A stretch of DNA of 64,000 nt from Streptomyces olivochromogenes (GCF_001514115.1 NZ_KQ948462.1:228356-292355), one strand, 5' to 3'. Counted from the stretch's first letter, positions 44,113-53,127 are shown. The notes: generated from the letters alone by a model not told the origin. Numbers and translations are program-made.

Positions 44113-46205
44113 AGATCTCTTTCCTCATCAACAACATCTACGGCATCGGGGGCACCAACCGCACGGTCATCAACCTCGCCGAGGCGCTCGCCGTCCGCCA
44201 CGACGTGGAGATCGTCTCCGTCTTCCGGCGTTCGACCACCACCAAGTTCGAGATCTCGCCGCGGATCACCGTGCGCGCCCTCGTCGACCTGCGCCCCGGC
44301 TCCACCGACCGCGGCGCCGCCGGCAGCGACGAACCGAGCGAAGTGGTGCCGCGCCAGGAGGAGTTCTACGCGCAGTACAGCAGGTTCACCGACGGGCGCA
44401 TCATCCGCGACCTGCAGAAGACGGACGCCGACGTCGTCGTCGGCACCCGCCCCAGCCTCAACCTCTTCGTCGCGGCCCACACCCGCGACGGCGCGCTGCG
44501 CGTGGCCCAGGAGCACATGACCCACCTGGCCATCCCGCCCGCCGTACGCGCCGAGATGTCGCGCGTCTACCCGCGCCTGGACGCCGTCACCACCGTCACG
44601 GAGGCCGACGCCCGGTCGTTCCTGGAGAACACCCCCATCCCCGGCATCCCCGTGGTGGGCATCCCCAACAGCGTCCCGCAGCCCGCCGTACCGCCCTCCG
44701 ACTGCGCGCACAAGGTCGTCGTCAGCGCCGGCCGCATGCACCACATCAAGCGCTACGACCTCCTCATCCGCGCCTTCGGCATGCTCGCCGAGGAGTTCCC
44801 CGACTGGCAGCTGCGCATCTACGGCGACGGCGGTGAGGCGGGCACACTGCGCACCCTGGTACGGGAACTGGGCCTCGCCGGCCGCGCCCTGCTGATGGGC
44901 GGCTTCTCACCGATCGAGTCCGAGTGGGCCAAGGGGTCGATCGCGGCGGTCACCTCCAGCGCCGAATCCTTCGGCATGACCCTCGTCGAGGCCATGCGCT
45001 GCGGCCTGCCCGTCGTCTCCACCGACTGCCCGGTGGGCCCCCGGGAGATCCTCCGCGACGGCGAGGACGGCTTCCTCGTCCCGAACGGCGACGCGGAGGC
45101 GATCGCCCAGGGCCTGCGCCGCCTCATGGCCGACGAGACACTCCGCCGCGACATGGGCGCCGCCGCACTGCGCAACGCCGCCCGCTACGACCCCGCCGCC
45201 GTCGCCGCCCGCTACGTCGACCTCTTCGAGGACGCCGCCCGCCGCCGCGCCGCCGCCGTCCGCGGCTACCGCGCACCGGCGGGCCCCAAGGAGGCCGCCA
45301 CCGCCCAGGTCACCGTGCCCCCGGTCTCCCTCGGCGCGGCCACCGTGGACGTCACCGCGGACGACGCGGGCTGGCTGCGGTTCGCCGCCGACGGCCCCGG
45401 CGAGGGGCGGCAGCGCTGGCAGTTCGTGCTGCGCCACAAACCCTCCGACGACGACCGCCGCCCCGACCTGCCGCTGCGCACCGTCCGCAGAACCCTCGAC
45501 AACGGCGGCACCCGCTACACGGCCGCCCTCACCCCGTCCGCCCTCGACGAACTCGGCGACGGACGCTGGCAGGTGACCATGCGCAGCCCGAAGTCGCCCG
45601 CCGTGCACATGAAGGCCGGCCTGCGCGACACCCGGGCGCTCATCGACGCCCGCGCCCGCCTCATGGCCCGCCCGACGATCCGCTCCGTCGGCTGGAACCT
45701 CCCCTACGCCCAACCCAACGGCCGGCTGATGCTGCGCACCGTGCTGCGCCAGGAACACGCCGAGTGCACCTCGGTCGAGGTGACCGACACCGGCATCAGC
45801 CTTGCGGGCGTCCTGTGCGGGGAGCGCCGGGTCGAGCCGGGCGCCCTCTTCGTGGTCAGCCGCCGGGGCCGCTACGAGAGGAACCTCACCGTTCCCGTCG
45901 AGATCCTGGGCCGTCAGGGGTTCCGTGCCGAGGTCCCCGTCCGGCGGATCGTGGACCTGCGCCTCGCGCGCTGGGAGGACTGGGACTGGTGGCTCCAGCC
46001 GAACCCCGCCGACCGCCGCAAGGTCCGCGTCTGCCACCTCCTCGAGGACTTCCCCGACGTCAAGGGCGCCTACGCCTATCCGTCCGTCCCGCTCGCGGGC
46101 GACGAGCCCTCCCCGTACGCCGTCGTCCACCCGGCACGCCCGGTGTGGGTACGGCCCTACTGCTCCGCCTCCGGAGCCATGGCCATGAATGTGGTGGACC
46201 GATGA
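44109..46205 (+). CDS. GT4 glycosyltransferase with unrecognised C-terminal half
   Basis: A 698-residue protein. Residues 1-385 are a GT-B fold, family GT4: N-terminal KISFLINNIYGIGGTNRTVI (2-21) with the Gly-rich loop, then VVSAGRMHHIKRYDLLIRAF near 200 and the nucleotide-sugar-binding ESFGMTLVEAMRCGLPVVST near 285 with its EX7E-type arrangement. Residues 390-698 form a domain of beta character (RWQVTMRSPKSPAVHMKAGL, RPTIRSVGWNLPYAQPNGRL, VEPGALFVVSRRGRYERNLT) that I do not recognise. The GT4 half should add a sugar from an activated nucleotide donor to a lipid-linked glycan. The gene overlaps its neighbours by 4 bp at both ends. Confidence 0.88.
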   Translation: MKISFLINNIYGIGGTNRTVINLAEALAVRHDVEIVSVFRRSTTTKFEISPRITVRALVDLRPGSTDRGAAGSDEPSEVVPRQEEFYAQYSRFTDGRIIRDLQKTDADVVVGTRPSLNLFVAAHTRDGALRVAQEHMTHLAIPPAVRAEMSRVYPRLDAVTTVTEADARSFLENTPIPGIPVVGIPNSVPQPAVPPSDCAHKVVVSAGRMHHIKRYDLLIRAFGMLAEEFPDWQLRIYGDGGEAGTLRTLVRELGLAGRALLMGGFSPIESEWAKGSIAAVTSSAESFGMTLVEAMRCGLPVVSTDCPVGPREILRDGEDGFLVPNGDAEAIAQGLRRLMADETLRRDMGAAALRNAARYDPAAVAARYVDLFEDAARRRAAAVRGYRAPAGPKEAATAQVTVPPVSLGAATVDVTADDAGWLRFAADGPGEGRQRWQFVLRHKPSDDDRRPDLPLRTVRRTLDNGGTRYTAALTPSALDELGDGRWQVTMRSPKSPAVHMKAGLRDTRALIDARARLMARPTIRSVGWNLPYAQPNGRLMLRTVLRQEHAECTSVEVTDTGISLAGVLCGERRVEPGALFVVSRRGRYERNLTVPVEILGRQGFRAEVPVRRIVDLRLARWEDWDWWLQPNPADRRKVRVCHLLEDFPDVKGAYAYPSVPLAGDEPSPYAVVHPARPVWVRPYCSASGAMAMNVVDR

Positions 46206-48163
46206 ACCAGACGACTCGCTCCCTCCTGCACATCGTCGCCCACCAGGACGACGACCTGTACTTCATGAACCCCGACCTCGTCAGATCCCTGCAGGACGGC
46301 GACCTCGTCACCACGGTCGTCCTCACCGCCGGCGAGGGCGACGGGATCAACGCCGACACCAACGACCCCGAACGCGCCGCACTGCCACCTGACTTCACCG
46401 GCTACAGCACCGAGCGCGGCTGCGGACTGCGCTCCGCGTACGCCCGGATGGCGACCGGCGACCGCGACAGCCGCTGGCGGCGCGAACCCGTGGACCTCGT
46501 CCCCGGGTTCGCCGCCGAGCGGTTCACGCTCGCCGACCGGGACGGCGTGTGCCTGTACTTCCTCCAGCTCCACCAGGGCGCGCCCACCGACCGCGGCCGC
46601 ACCCGGATCCACGAGCTGTGGGAGGGCGCCCTGCGCACCCAGGCCACGCTGCCGGTGCGTGGCTGCACGGTCGGCGAGGTGCAGCACGTCACCCGGGAAC
46701 AGGTCGTCGGCGCGCTGACCGCGCTGCTGGCCCACGTCCGCCCCACCGTCGTACGGACCATGGACCCCGACCCCGAGCACGACGGCGGCAAGGAGGAGTA
46801 CGTCTGCTCCGACCACGTCGACCACACCGCCACCGCGCACTTCGCGCTCGCCGCCCTCACCCGGCACCGCGAGGCGGGCCACACCCCGGTCGTCGAGCAC
46901 TACCGCGCCTACGCCAACCGCTTCTGGGGCTACAACCTCGACTCGGCGGCGGTCTCGGAGAAGGCCGAGTACCTCGCCACCTACGCGGGCCTCGACGCCC
47001 CGCAGGCCTGCCCGCACGGCACCTGCGAGCGGTGCGGCGACCGGCAGCTGGGGCCGAACCCCTTCCGCAGCACACACATGAGAAGCGCCGCCTACCGCTA
47101 CTCGCCCACGACCGACTGGCTGCGCCTTGGCCCCGACGGCCGGCTGAACGCCTTCGGGGTGCTCGCCGGACGGCTCGCCTTCTGGACGGAGACCGCCCCC
47201 GCGAGCGGCGAGTGGAAGGGCCCCTTCGTCCTCGGTGACGGCTGGCTCGCCCCCACCCTCGCCGTCACCGGAGTACCCGGCGGCCCCGCCGAACTCGTCG
47301 GCCTGCGCCGCCAGTCGGTGGTCGGCAGCGGGGTCACCGTCGATGTCGTCCACACCGTGCAGGACCCCGACGGCAACGGCTTCAGCGGCTGGCGGACCCT
47401 GGAGAACCCGGACTGGTCCCACGGCGACGGCCGCCGCCAGCGCGAGGTGGGCGTGCCGTCGGCCGCCGTCGACGGCATGGGCCGACTCCACGTGTTCGTG
47501 CGCGACTTCGCCCAGGGCATCAGCCTGCGCCGCCGCGACACCACGGGCGCCTGGGCCCCCTGGGAGAACCTCGGCGGCTCCTTCGTCCAGGACGCGGGCA
47601 CGGCCCTGACCACCGAGAACGGCACGGTGGAGCTGTACGTCCCCGGCAAGAACACCGTATGGCGCTGGTACCAGCCCGAACCCGGCGGCCCCTTCACCCT
47701 CGACGACACCCTCAAGACCGGCCGCCCCGCGACCGGTGGCATCACCGCCGTCGACTCGGGTGCGGGCCGCACCTGCCTCTACTACCGGGAGGCCGGCACC
47801 CAGCAGGTCATGGCCTACCGGCAACACGCCGACGGCCGCTGGCCCGGATCCGGCGCAGGGCTCGGCGGCCACGGCGGTACGGGAGCCGTGGCCGCGCTGT
47901 GGGCACCCGAACGCGGCGCCCGGGAGGCGTTCCTGGCCCACCGGGGCAGCCGTGGCCGCCCCGTCGTGTCGCTGCCCGACCGCGACAAGGACGTCTCCGG
48001 CAGCCACTGGCGCGAGTCCGGCGACATGTTCACCCACGCCCCCGCGATGGCACGCGACGCCGCGGGCGCCGTCGTTGTGGCGGTCATCGGCACCGACGGG
48101 CTCCTGCACGTCCGCCGCCAGCTGTCACCGGCCGCGGGCAGCCCCCTGGGCCCCTGGCGATGA
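46202..48163 (+). CDS. PIG-L-type deacetylase fused to a propeller-like domain
   Basis: A 653-residue two-part protein. Residues 1-285 are a PIG-L/LmbE deacetylase domain with the metal motif IVAHQDDDLYF (H14, D16, D17; canonical AHPDDE has Pro and Glu where this has Gln15 and Asp18) and the distal VCSDHVDHTATAHF near 200. Such enzymes remove acetyl from GlcNAc groups of lipids, mycothiol precursors or glycans. A Cys pair-rich CPHGTCERCGD near 275 may bind metal. Residues 300-653 match the repeat proteins at 35921 and 48192 (LGPDGRLNAFGVLAGRLAFW, GVPSAAVDGMGRLHVFVRD, WAPWENLGGSFVQDAGTALT). No signal peptide is seen. The ATGA overlap with the GT4 gene implies a joint function: deacetylation of a sugar in the same polymer. 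Confidence 0.85.
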   Translation: MNQTTRSLLHIVAHQDDDLYFMNPDLVRSLQDGDLVTTVVLTAGEGDGINADTNDPERAALPPDFTGYSTERGCGLRSAYARMATGDRDSRWRREPVDLVPGFAAERFTLADRDGVCLYFLQLHQGAPTDRGRTRIHELWEGALRTQATLPVRGCTVGEVQHVTREQVVGALTALLAHVRPTVVRTMDPDPEHDGGKEEYVCSDHVDHTATAHFALAALTRHREAGHTPVVEHYRAYANRFWGYNLDSAAVSEKAEYLATYAGLDAPQACPHGTCERCGDRQLGPNPFRSTHMRSAAYRYSPTTDWLRLGPDGRLNAFGVLAGRLAFWTETAPASGEWKGPFVLGDGWLAPTLAVTGVPGGPAELVGLRRQSVVGSGVTVDVVHTVQDPDGNGFSGWRTLENPDWSHGDGRRQREVGVPSAAVDGMGRLHVFVRDFAQGISLRRRDTTGAWAPWENLGGSFVQDAGTALTTENGTVELYVPGKNTVWRWYQPEPGGPFTLDDTLKTGRPATGGITAVDSGAGRTCLYYREAGTQQVMAYRQHADGRWPGSGAGLGGHGGTGAVAALWAPERGAREAFLAHRGSRGRPVVSLPDRDKDVSGSHWRESGDMFTHAPAMARDAAGAVVVAVIGTDGLLHVRRQLSPAAGSPLGPWR

Positions 48164-48191
48164 CGAGTGGGCCCCGGATTAAAGTGATCCG

Positions 48192-49208
48192 GTGAACGGC
48201 GAATGGCTCAGACGCGGTCGCGACGGCAGGCTCAGTGTGTACCTGCTGTCGGGCACCGCCGTCCACTGCCGGGCGGAGCGCGGCCCCGGCGGCCCCTGGG
48301 ACCCACCGCGCACCATCGGCGGCGAGCAGCGCCTGCACCCCGTCCTCGCCGTCGGCCAGGGCGCCGACGGCTACGCCCATCTCGTCTCCTGGCGCCCCAC
48401 CGTGCCCGGCGAGTCCGGGCTCGTCCACACCACGCACTTCCGGCCGCGGCTCGCCGCGCTCGACTGGCACTCGATCGGGCACCCCAACAAGACGGGTGAC
48501 CGCACCGGTACGCCGGCCGTCGCGGTCGACGGGCAGGGGCGCGCCCACGTCTTCGTGCGCAACAAGGGCGGCGGGGTCAGCATGGTCGCCCAGAAGGAGA
48601 AGGGCGGCTGGGATCCCTGGCGCGACCTCAAGGGCAGTGACGTACGGGAGGATCTGGCGGCCGTGACGGGGGAGTCAGGGCTGGTCGAGCTGTACGCGGC
48701 CGTGTCGGACGGGATCGCCCACTGGCGCCAGGAGGAGCCGGGCAAGCACCCGGTGCTCCAGGAGTCCCTGGAGACATCCGTACGTCCCGGAACCCTCCGC
48801 GCCCTCGCCACCTCCGCCTCCTCCACCACCCTCTTCTTCACCGACGAGGCGGGTGACGTGTGCGCGTGGCGCCCGGGCACCAAGTCGGTCGCCGTGCTCG
48901 CGTCGGCCGGTCCCGGCCCCGTCTCGGCGATCCGCTGTGAACTCGACGGCCACGACTGCACGTTGCTCGCGCAGCGGTCGGCGAGTGGTCGGATCGTCTT
49001 CGCCGCGTATCCCACCGAGCAGGAGGCGGCGGGGGCGTGGTGGACCGAGTCGGGTCCCTCGCTGCCCGTCGGGGCCGAGGTGTCTCTTGCCGAGGACGAG
49101 GACGGGCGTGTGGTGGCGGCGACCGTGGCCCCTGGCAGCGAGGAACTCCTCCTCACCCGACGCAAGGACGAACCGGGCTTGGCCCTGGAGGCGTGGCACC
49201 CGGTGTGA
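48192..49208 (+). CDS. Propeller-like repeat protein, stand-alone paralogue of the deacetylase C terminus
   Basis: A 338-residue protein made wholly of the repeat domain: LRRGRDGRLSVYLLSGTAVH (6-25), VLAVGQGADGYAHLVSWRP, TPAVAVDGQGRAHVFVRNKG near 110, WDPWRDLKGSDVREDLAAVT near 138, and DGHDCTLLAQRSASGRIVFA near 253. Motif order and spacing match the protein at 35921-37045 and residues 300-653 of the deacetylase. No signal peptide, helix or enzyme motif is seen. The GTG at 48192 lies 28 bp after the deacetylase gene and is probably the last gene of the Stealth operon. A glycan-binding role is inferred from the lectin-like pattern and the context. Confidence 0.72.
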   Translation: MNGEWLRRGRDGRLSVYLLSGTAVHCRAERGPGGPWDPPRTIGGEQRLHPVLAVGQGADGYAHLVSWRPTVPGESGLVHTTHFRPRLAALDWHSIGHPNKTGDRTGTPAVAVDGQGRAHVFVRNKGGGVSMVAQKEKGGWDPWRDLKGSDVREDLAAVTGESGLVELYAAVSDGIAHWRQEEPGKHPVLQESLETSVRPGTLRALATSASSTTLFFTDEAGDVCAWRPGTKSVAVLASAGPGPVSAIRCELDGHDCTLLAQRSASGRIVFAAYPTEQEAAGAWWTESGPSLPVGAEVSLAEDEDGRVVAATVAPGSEELLLTRRKDEPGLALEAWHPV

Positions 49209-49236
49209 CAACCGGGGGTGTGTTCTTCGGCTGCGG

Positions 49237-49412
49237 CTGGGCGGGGCTGCGCCCCGATTCCCCGCCCGGCCGTTTTCGTTCGGCTGCGGGACGGTGGGGG
49301 CTGGTCGCGCAGTTCCCCGCGCCCCTGGGCGGGGCTGCGCCCCGATTCCCCGGCCGGCCGTTTTCGTTTGGCTGCGGGACGGTGGGGGCTTGTCGCGCAG
49401 TTCCCCGCGCCC
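49237..49412. repeat. 88-bp element, two tandem copies (Streptomyces dispersed-repeat family)
   Basis: CTGGGCGGGGCTGCGCCCCG starts at 49237 and again at 49325, and the two 88-bp units are near-identical to their CGCGCAGTTCCCCGCGCCCC ends. Single units of this family are scattered between Streptomyces genes; two degenerate relatives lie at 53128-53178 and 58855-58950. Nothing coding was found; the whole 49209-49597 gap consists of such repeats. Confidence 0.9.
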
Positions 49413-49433
49413 CTTTAGGGCGCTGGCGCGCAT

Positions 49434-49515
49434 CTTCAGCCTGTCCGGCGTTTGAGGACGAGCCCTTCAGGCGATCGGGGTCGAAGGGGCGGAGCCCCTG
49501 GGGGATGGGACGGGT
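49434..49515. repeat. Second dispersed intergenic repeat type
   Basis: AGCCTGTCCGGCGTTTGAGG followed by GACGAGCCC and a GGGGCGGAGCCCC hairpin is a sequence class I recognise as very common between Streptomyces genes. Its function is unknown. Confidence 0.7.
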
Positions 49516-49542
49516 AGGGGCGGCGGGGGCGAGGGAAACGGC

Positions 49543-49579
49543 GGGTGCCCTGTACGCCGCGTCGGCATACAGGGCACCC
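49543..49579. terminator. Terminator after the fadA-fadB operon
   Basis: A perfect 12-bp stem GGGTGCCCTGTA (49543-49554) with 49568-49579 and a 13-nt loop, 18 bp beyond the fadB-type stop on the minus strand. Confidence 0.85.
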
Positions 49580-49597
49580 TGAGACAGAGCGGAGCGG

Positions 49598-51724
49598 CTA
49601 CGCGGGGACGGAGGCCACCCCGACCTCGAGGAACCGCTTGCCGGTCACTCGCTCGGAGACGCCCTCACGGTCCAGGTACGGAGTGATCCCGCCCAGGTGG
49701 AAGGGCCAGCCGGCACCGGTGATCAGGCAGAGGTCGATGTCCTGGGCCTCGGCGACGACACCCTCGTCGAGCATCAGACCGATCTCCTGGGCGACCGCGT
49801 CCAGGACACGGGCACGCACCTGCTCCTCGGTGAGGACCACGTCGCCCTGCTTCAGGAGCGCGGCGACCTCGGGGTCCAGCTCCGGCTTCCCGGAGTCGTA
49901 CACGTAGAAGCCGCGCTTGCCCGCCTTGACGACGGCCGCGAGGTTCGGGGAGACCGTGAAGCGGTCGGGGAAGGCCCGGTTGAGGGTCTCCGAGACGTGC
50001 AGACCGATCGCGGGGCCGACCAGTTCGAGCAGGACCAGCGGAGACATCGGCAGACCCAGCGGCTCCACCGCCTTCTCCGCGACCTCGACCGGCGTGCCCT
50101 CGTCGATGACGTTCTGGATCTCGCCCATGAAGCGGGTGAGGATGCGGTTGACGACGAACGCCGGGGCGTCCTTCACCAGCACCGCGGTCTTCTTCAGCTT
50201 CTTGGCGACGGCGAACGCCGTGGCCAGCGAGGCGTCGTCCGTCTGCTCGCCCCGCACGATCTCCAGCAGCGGCAGGATCGCGACCGGGTTGAAGAAGTGG
50301 AAGCCCACGACCCGCTCGGGGTTCTTGAGCTTCGACGCCATCTCCGTCACCGAGAGGGAGGAGGTGTTGGTGGCGAGGATCGCGTGCGCCGGGGCGACCG
50401 CCTCGACCTCCGCGAACACCTGCTGCTTGACGCCGATCTCCTCGAAGACGGCCTCGATGATGAAGTCGGCGTCGGAGAAGCCCTCGGCCTTGTCCAGGAC
50501 ACCGGTCACCAGCGCCTTGAGGCGGTTGGCCTTGTCCTGGTTGATGCGGGACTTCGCCAGCAGCTTGTCGATCTCGGCGTGGACGTAGCCCACACCCTTG
50601 TCGACGCGCTCCTGGTCGATGTCCGTGAGGACGACCGGTACTTCGAGGCGGCGCAGGAAGAGCAGGGCGAGCTGCGAGGCCATCAGGCCCGCGCCCACGA
50701 CGCCCACCTTGGTGACCGGACGGGCCAGGCTCTTGTCCGGCGCGCCCGCGGGGCGCTTGCCACGCTTCTGGACCAGGTTGAAGGCGTAGATGCCGGAACG
50801 CAGTTCGCCGCCCATGATCAGGTCGGCGAGGGCGATGTCCTCGGCGTCGTAGCCCTTCTGCAGGTCGCCGTCCTTGGCCGCCTCGATGATGTCGAGGGCG
50901 CGGTACGCGGCCGGAGCCGCCCCGTGCACCTTGCCGTCGGCGATGAACCGGCCCTTGGCGACGGCCTGGTCCCAGGCGTCGCCGCGGTCGATCTCGGGAC
51001 GCTCGACCGCGATGTCGCCCTTGAGGACGGACGCGGTCCAGATCAGCGACTGCTCCAGGAAGTCGGCGCCTTCGAAGAGGGCGTCGGCGATGCCGAGGTC
51101 GAAGACCTGCTTGCCCTTGAGCTGCTTGTTCTGGTTGAGCGAGTTCTCGATGATGACCGAGACGGCCTTGTCGGCGCCGATCAGGTTCGGGAGCAGCGTG
51201 CAGCCGCCCCAGCCCGGGACCAGACCGAGGAAGACCTCGGGCAGGGAGAAGGCCGCGATGGCCTTCGACACCGTGCGGTACTGGCAGTGCAGACCGACCT
51301 CGACGCCGCCGCCCATCGCCGCGCCGTTGTAGTACGCGAAGGTCGGGACGGCCAGCGCCGCGAGGCGCTTGAAGACCTCGTGGCCGCCCTTGCCGATGGC
51401 GAGCGCGTCGTCGTGGTTCTTGAGGAGCTCGACGCCCTTCAGGTCCGCGCCGACCGCGAAGATGAACGGCTTGCCGGTGACGCCGATACCGACGATCTCG
51501 CCGGCCGCGGCCTCCTTCTCGACCTGGTCGATCGCGGCGCTGAGGTTCGCCAGCGAGGCCGGGCCGAAGGTGGTCGGCTTGGTGTGGTCGAAGCCGTTGT
51601 CAAGGGTGATGAGCGCGAAGCGCCCGGCACCGAACGGCAGGTCGAGGTGGCGTACGTGCGCGGACGTCACGACCTCGTCGGGGAACAGCTCGGCCGCACC
51701 CTTCAGGAGTTCAGCGGTGCTCAC
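49598..51724 (-). CDS. fadB: Bifunctional enoyl-CoA hydratase / 3-hydroxyacyl-CoA dehydrogenase (FadB-like)
   Basis: A 708-residue beta-oxidation enzyme. The N-terminal crotonase domain (about 1-300) has the oxyanion loops GVTGKPFIFAVGADLKG and YYNGAAMGGGVEVGLHC. The C-terminal dehydrogenase begins with the NAD motif VGVVGAGLMASQLALLFLRR near 345 and contains ATNTSSLSVTEMASKLKNPE with the catalytic-region GFHFFNPV, then the two 3HCDH C-terminal domains. It hydrates 2-enoyl-CoA and oxidises the resulting 3-hydroxyacyl-CoA. The GTG at 51724 overlaps the thiolase stop by GTGA, so the two form an operon and probably a complex. Confidence 0.94.
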   Translation of the reverse strand: MSTAELLKGAAELFPDEVVTSAHVRHLDLPFGAGRFALITLDNGFDHTKPTTFGPASLANLSAAIDQVEKEAAAGEIVGIGVTGKPFIFAVGADLKGVELLKNHDDALAIGKGGHEVFKRLAALAVPTFAYYNGAAMGGGVEVGLHCQYRTVSKAIAAFSLPEVFLGLVPGWGGCTLLPNLIGADKAVSVIIENSLNQNKQLKGKQVFDLGIADALFEGADFLEQSLIWTASVLKGDIAVERPEIDRGDAWDQAVAKGRFIADGKVHGAAPAAYRALDIIEAAKDGDLQKGYDAEDIALADLIMGGELRSGIYAFNLVQKRGKRPAGAPDKSLARPVTKVGVVGAGLMASQLALLFLRRLEVPVVLTDIDQERVDKGVGYVHAEIDKLLAKSRINQDKANRLKALVTGVLDKAEGFSDADFIIEAVFEEIGVKQQVFAEVEAVAPAHAILATNTSSLSVTEMASKLKNPERVVGFHFFNPVAILPLLEIVRGEQTDDASLATAFAVAKKLKKTAVLVKDAPAFVVNRILTRFMGEIQNVIDEGTPVEVAEKAVEPLGLPMSPLVLLELVGPAIGLHVSETLNRAFPDRFTVSPNLAAVVKAGKRGFYVYDSGKPELDPEVAALLKQGDVVLTEEQVRARVLDAVAQEIGLMLDEGVVAEAQDIDLCLITGAGWPFHLGGITPYLDREGVSERVTGKRFLEVGVASVPA

Positions 51725-52947
51725 TTGTTGCCTCCGGCGTCCTTGTGGTGCGGGTTCTCCCAGATCACCGTGGCGCCCATGCCGAAGCCGACGCACATGG
51801 TGGTGAGGCCGTAACGGACCTCCGGCTGCTCCTCGAACTGGCGGGCCAGCTGCGTCATCAGACGTACGCCGGAGGAGGCGAGGGGGTGGCCGTAGGCGAT
51901 CGCGCCGCCGTACTGGTTGACGCGCGCGTCGTCGTCGGCGATGCCGTAGTGCTCCAGGAAGGCGAGCACCTGGACGGCGAAGGCCTCGTTGATCTCGAAG
52001 AGGTTGATGTCCTCGATCGACAGGCCGGCCTGGGCGAGAGCCTTCTCGGTGGCCGGGATCGGGCCGTAGCCCATGACCTCCGGCTCGACGCCCGCGAAGG
52101 CGTACGAGACCAGGCGCATCTTGACCGGCAGGCCGTTCTCGCGGGCGAAGTCCTCGGAGGCGAGGATCGACGCGGTCGCACCGTCGTTCAGACCGGCGGC
52201 GTTACCGGCGGTGACCCGGCCGTGGACGCGGAACGGGGTCTTCAGGCCGGCCAGGTTCTCCAGCGTGGTGCCCGGGCGCATCGGCTCGTCGGCGGTGACC
52301 AGGCCCCAGCCGGTCTCACCGGCCTGCGCGTTGGTGTTGCGCACCGAGATCGGCACCAGGTCCTGCTGGATCTTGCCGTTGGCGTACGCCTTGGCGGCCT
52401 TCTCCTGCGAGCGCACGGCGTACTCGTCGGCGCGCTGCTTGGTGATCGTGGGGTAGCGGTCGTGCAGGTTCTCGGCGGTCATGCCCATGAACAGGGCGGA
52501 CTCGTCGACCAGCTTCTCGCTGACGAACCGCGGGTTCGGGTCCACGCCCTCGCCCATCGGGTGGCGGCCCATGTGCTCGACACCACCGGCGATGACGGCG
52601 TCGTACGCACCGAAGGCGATGGAGCCCGCGGTCGTGGTGACGGCGGTCAGCGCGCCCGCGCACATACGGTCGATGGAGTAGCCGGGAACCGACTGCGGCA
52701 GCCCGGCGAGGATGCCCGCGGTCCGCCCCAGGGTCAGACCCTGGTCACCGATCTGCGTGGTCGCGGCGATGGCGACCTCGTCGATCTTCTTCGGGTCGAG
52801 GCCCGGGTTGCGGCGCAGCAGCTCCCGGATGGCCTTCACGACGAGGTCGTCGGCGCGGGTCTCGTGGTAGATGCCCTTCGGGCCCGCCTTGCCGAACGGG
52901 GTGCGGACGCCGTCGACGAAGACGACGTCCCTGACGGTACGAGGCAC
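51721..52947 (-). CDS. fadA: Acetyl-CoA acyltransferase / thiolase (FadA-like)
   Basis: A 408-residue thiolase that cleaves 3-ketoacyl-CoA with CoA in the last step of beta-oxidation. The acyl-accepting Cys is C96 in SIDRMCAGALTAV. The second half has NVNGGAIALGHP-type residues (NQYGGAIAYGHPLASSG) with the catalytic His, and the second catalytic Cys in TTMCVGFGMGAT. The GTG at 52947 follows GGAGGAG six bases upstream; a longer frame from 52992 lacks a site. It is the first gene of the fadA-fadB pair. Confidence 0.94.
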   Translation of the reverse strand: MPRTVRDVVFVDGVRTPFGKAGPKGIYHETRADDLVVKAIRELLRRNPGLDPKKIDEVAIAATTQIGDQGLTLGRTAGILAGLPQSVPGYSIDRMCAGALTAVTTTAGSIAFGAYDAVIAGGVEHMGRHPMGEGVDPNPRFVSEKLVDESALFMGMTAENLHDRYPTITKQRADEYAVRSQEKAAKAYANGKIQQDLVPISVRNTNAQAGETGWGLVTADEPMRPGTTLENLAGLKTPFRVHGRVTAGNAAGLNDGATASILASEDFARENGLPVKMRLVSYAFAGVEPEVMGYGPIPATEKALAQAGLSIEDINLFEINEAFAVQVLAFLEHYGIADDDARVNQYGGAIAYGHPLASSGVRLMTQLARQFEEQPEVRYGLTTMCVGFGMGATVIWENPHHKDAGGNK

Positions 52948-53127
52948 GATGGCTCTCCTCCAGATGCGGGATGGCACTGCTGCGCGTCGCACGCGACTGA
53001 GCGCGCGCTCACCCCGTCATGCTACTTGCGAGTAACCACCCTGCCCACCCCCGACGGCGGGAGCGGTGAACGTCACACGAAAGCCGTCCGAGGATCTTGG
53101 CGTGATCTCGACGTCGATCTTTCGCTT

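Noticed and set aside
52948..52992. Longer start for the thiolase gene
   Set aside because: The extension lacks a ribosome binding site and family similarity; GTG 52947 has GGAGGAG correctly placed.
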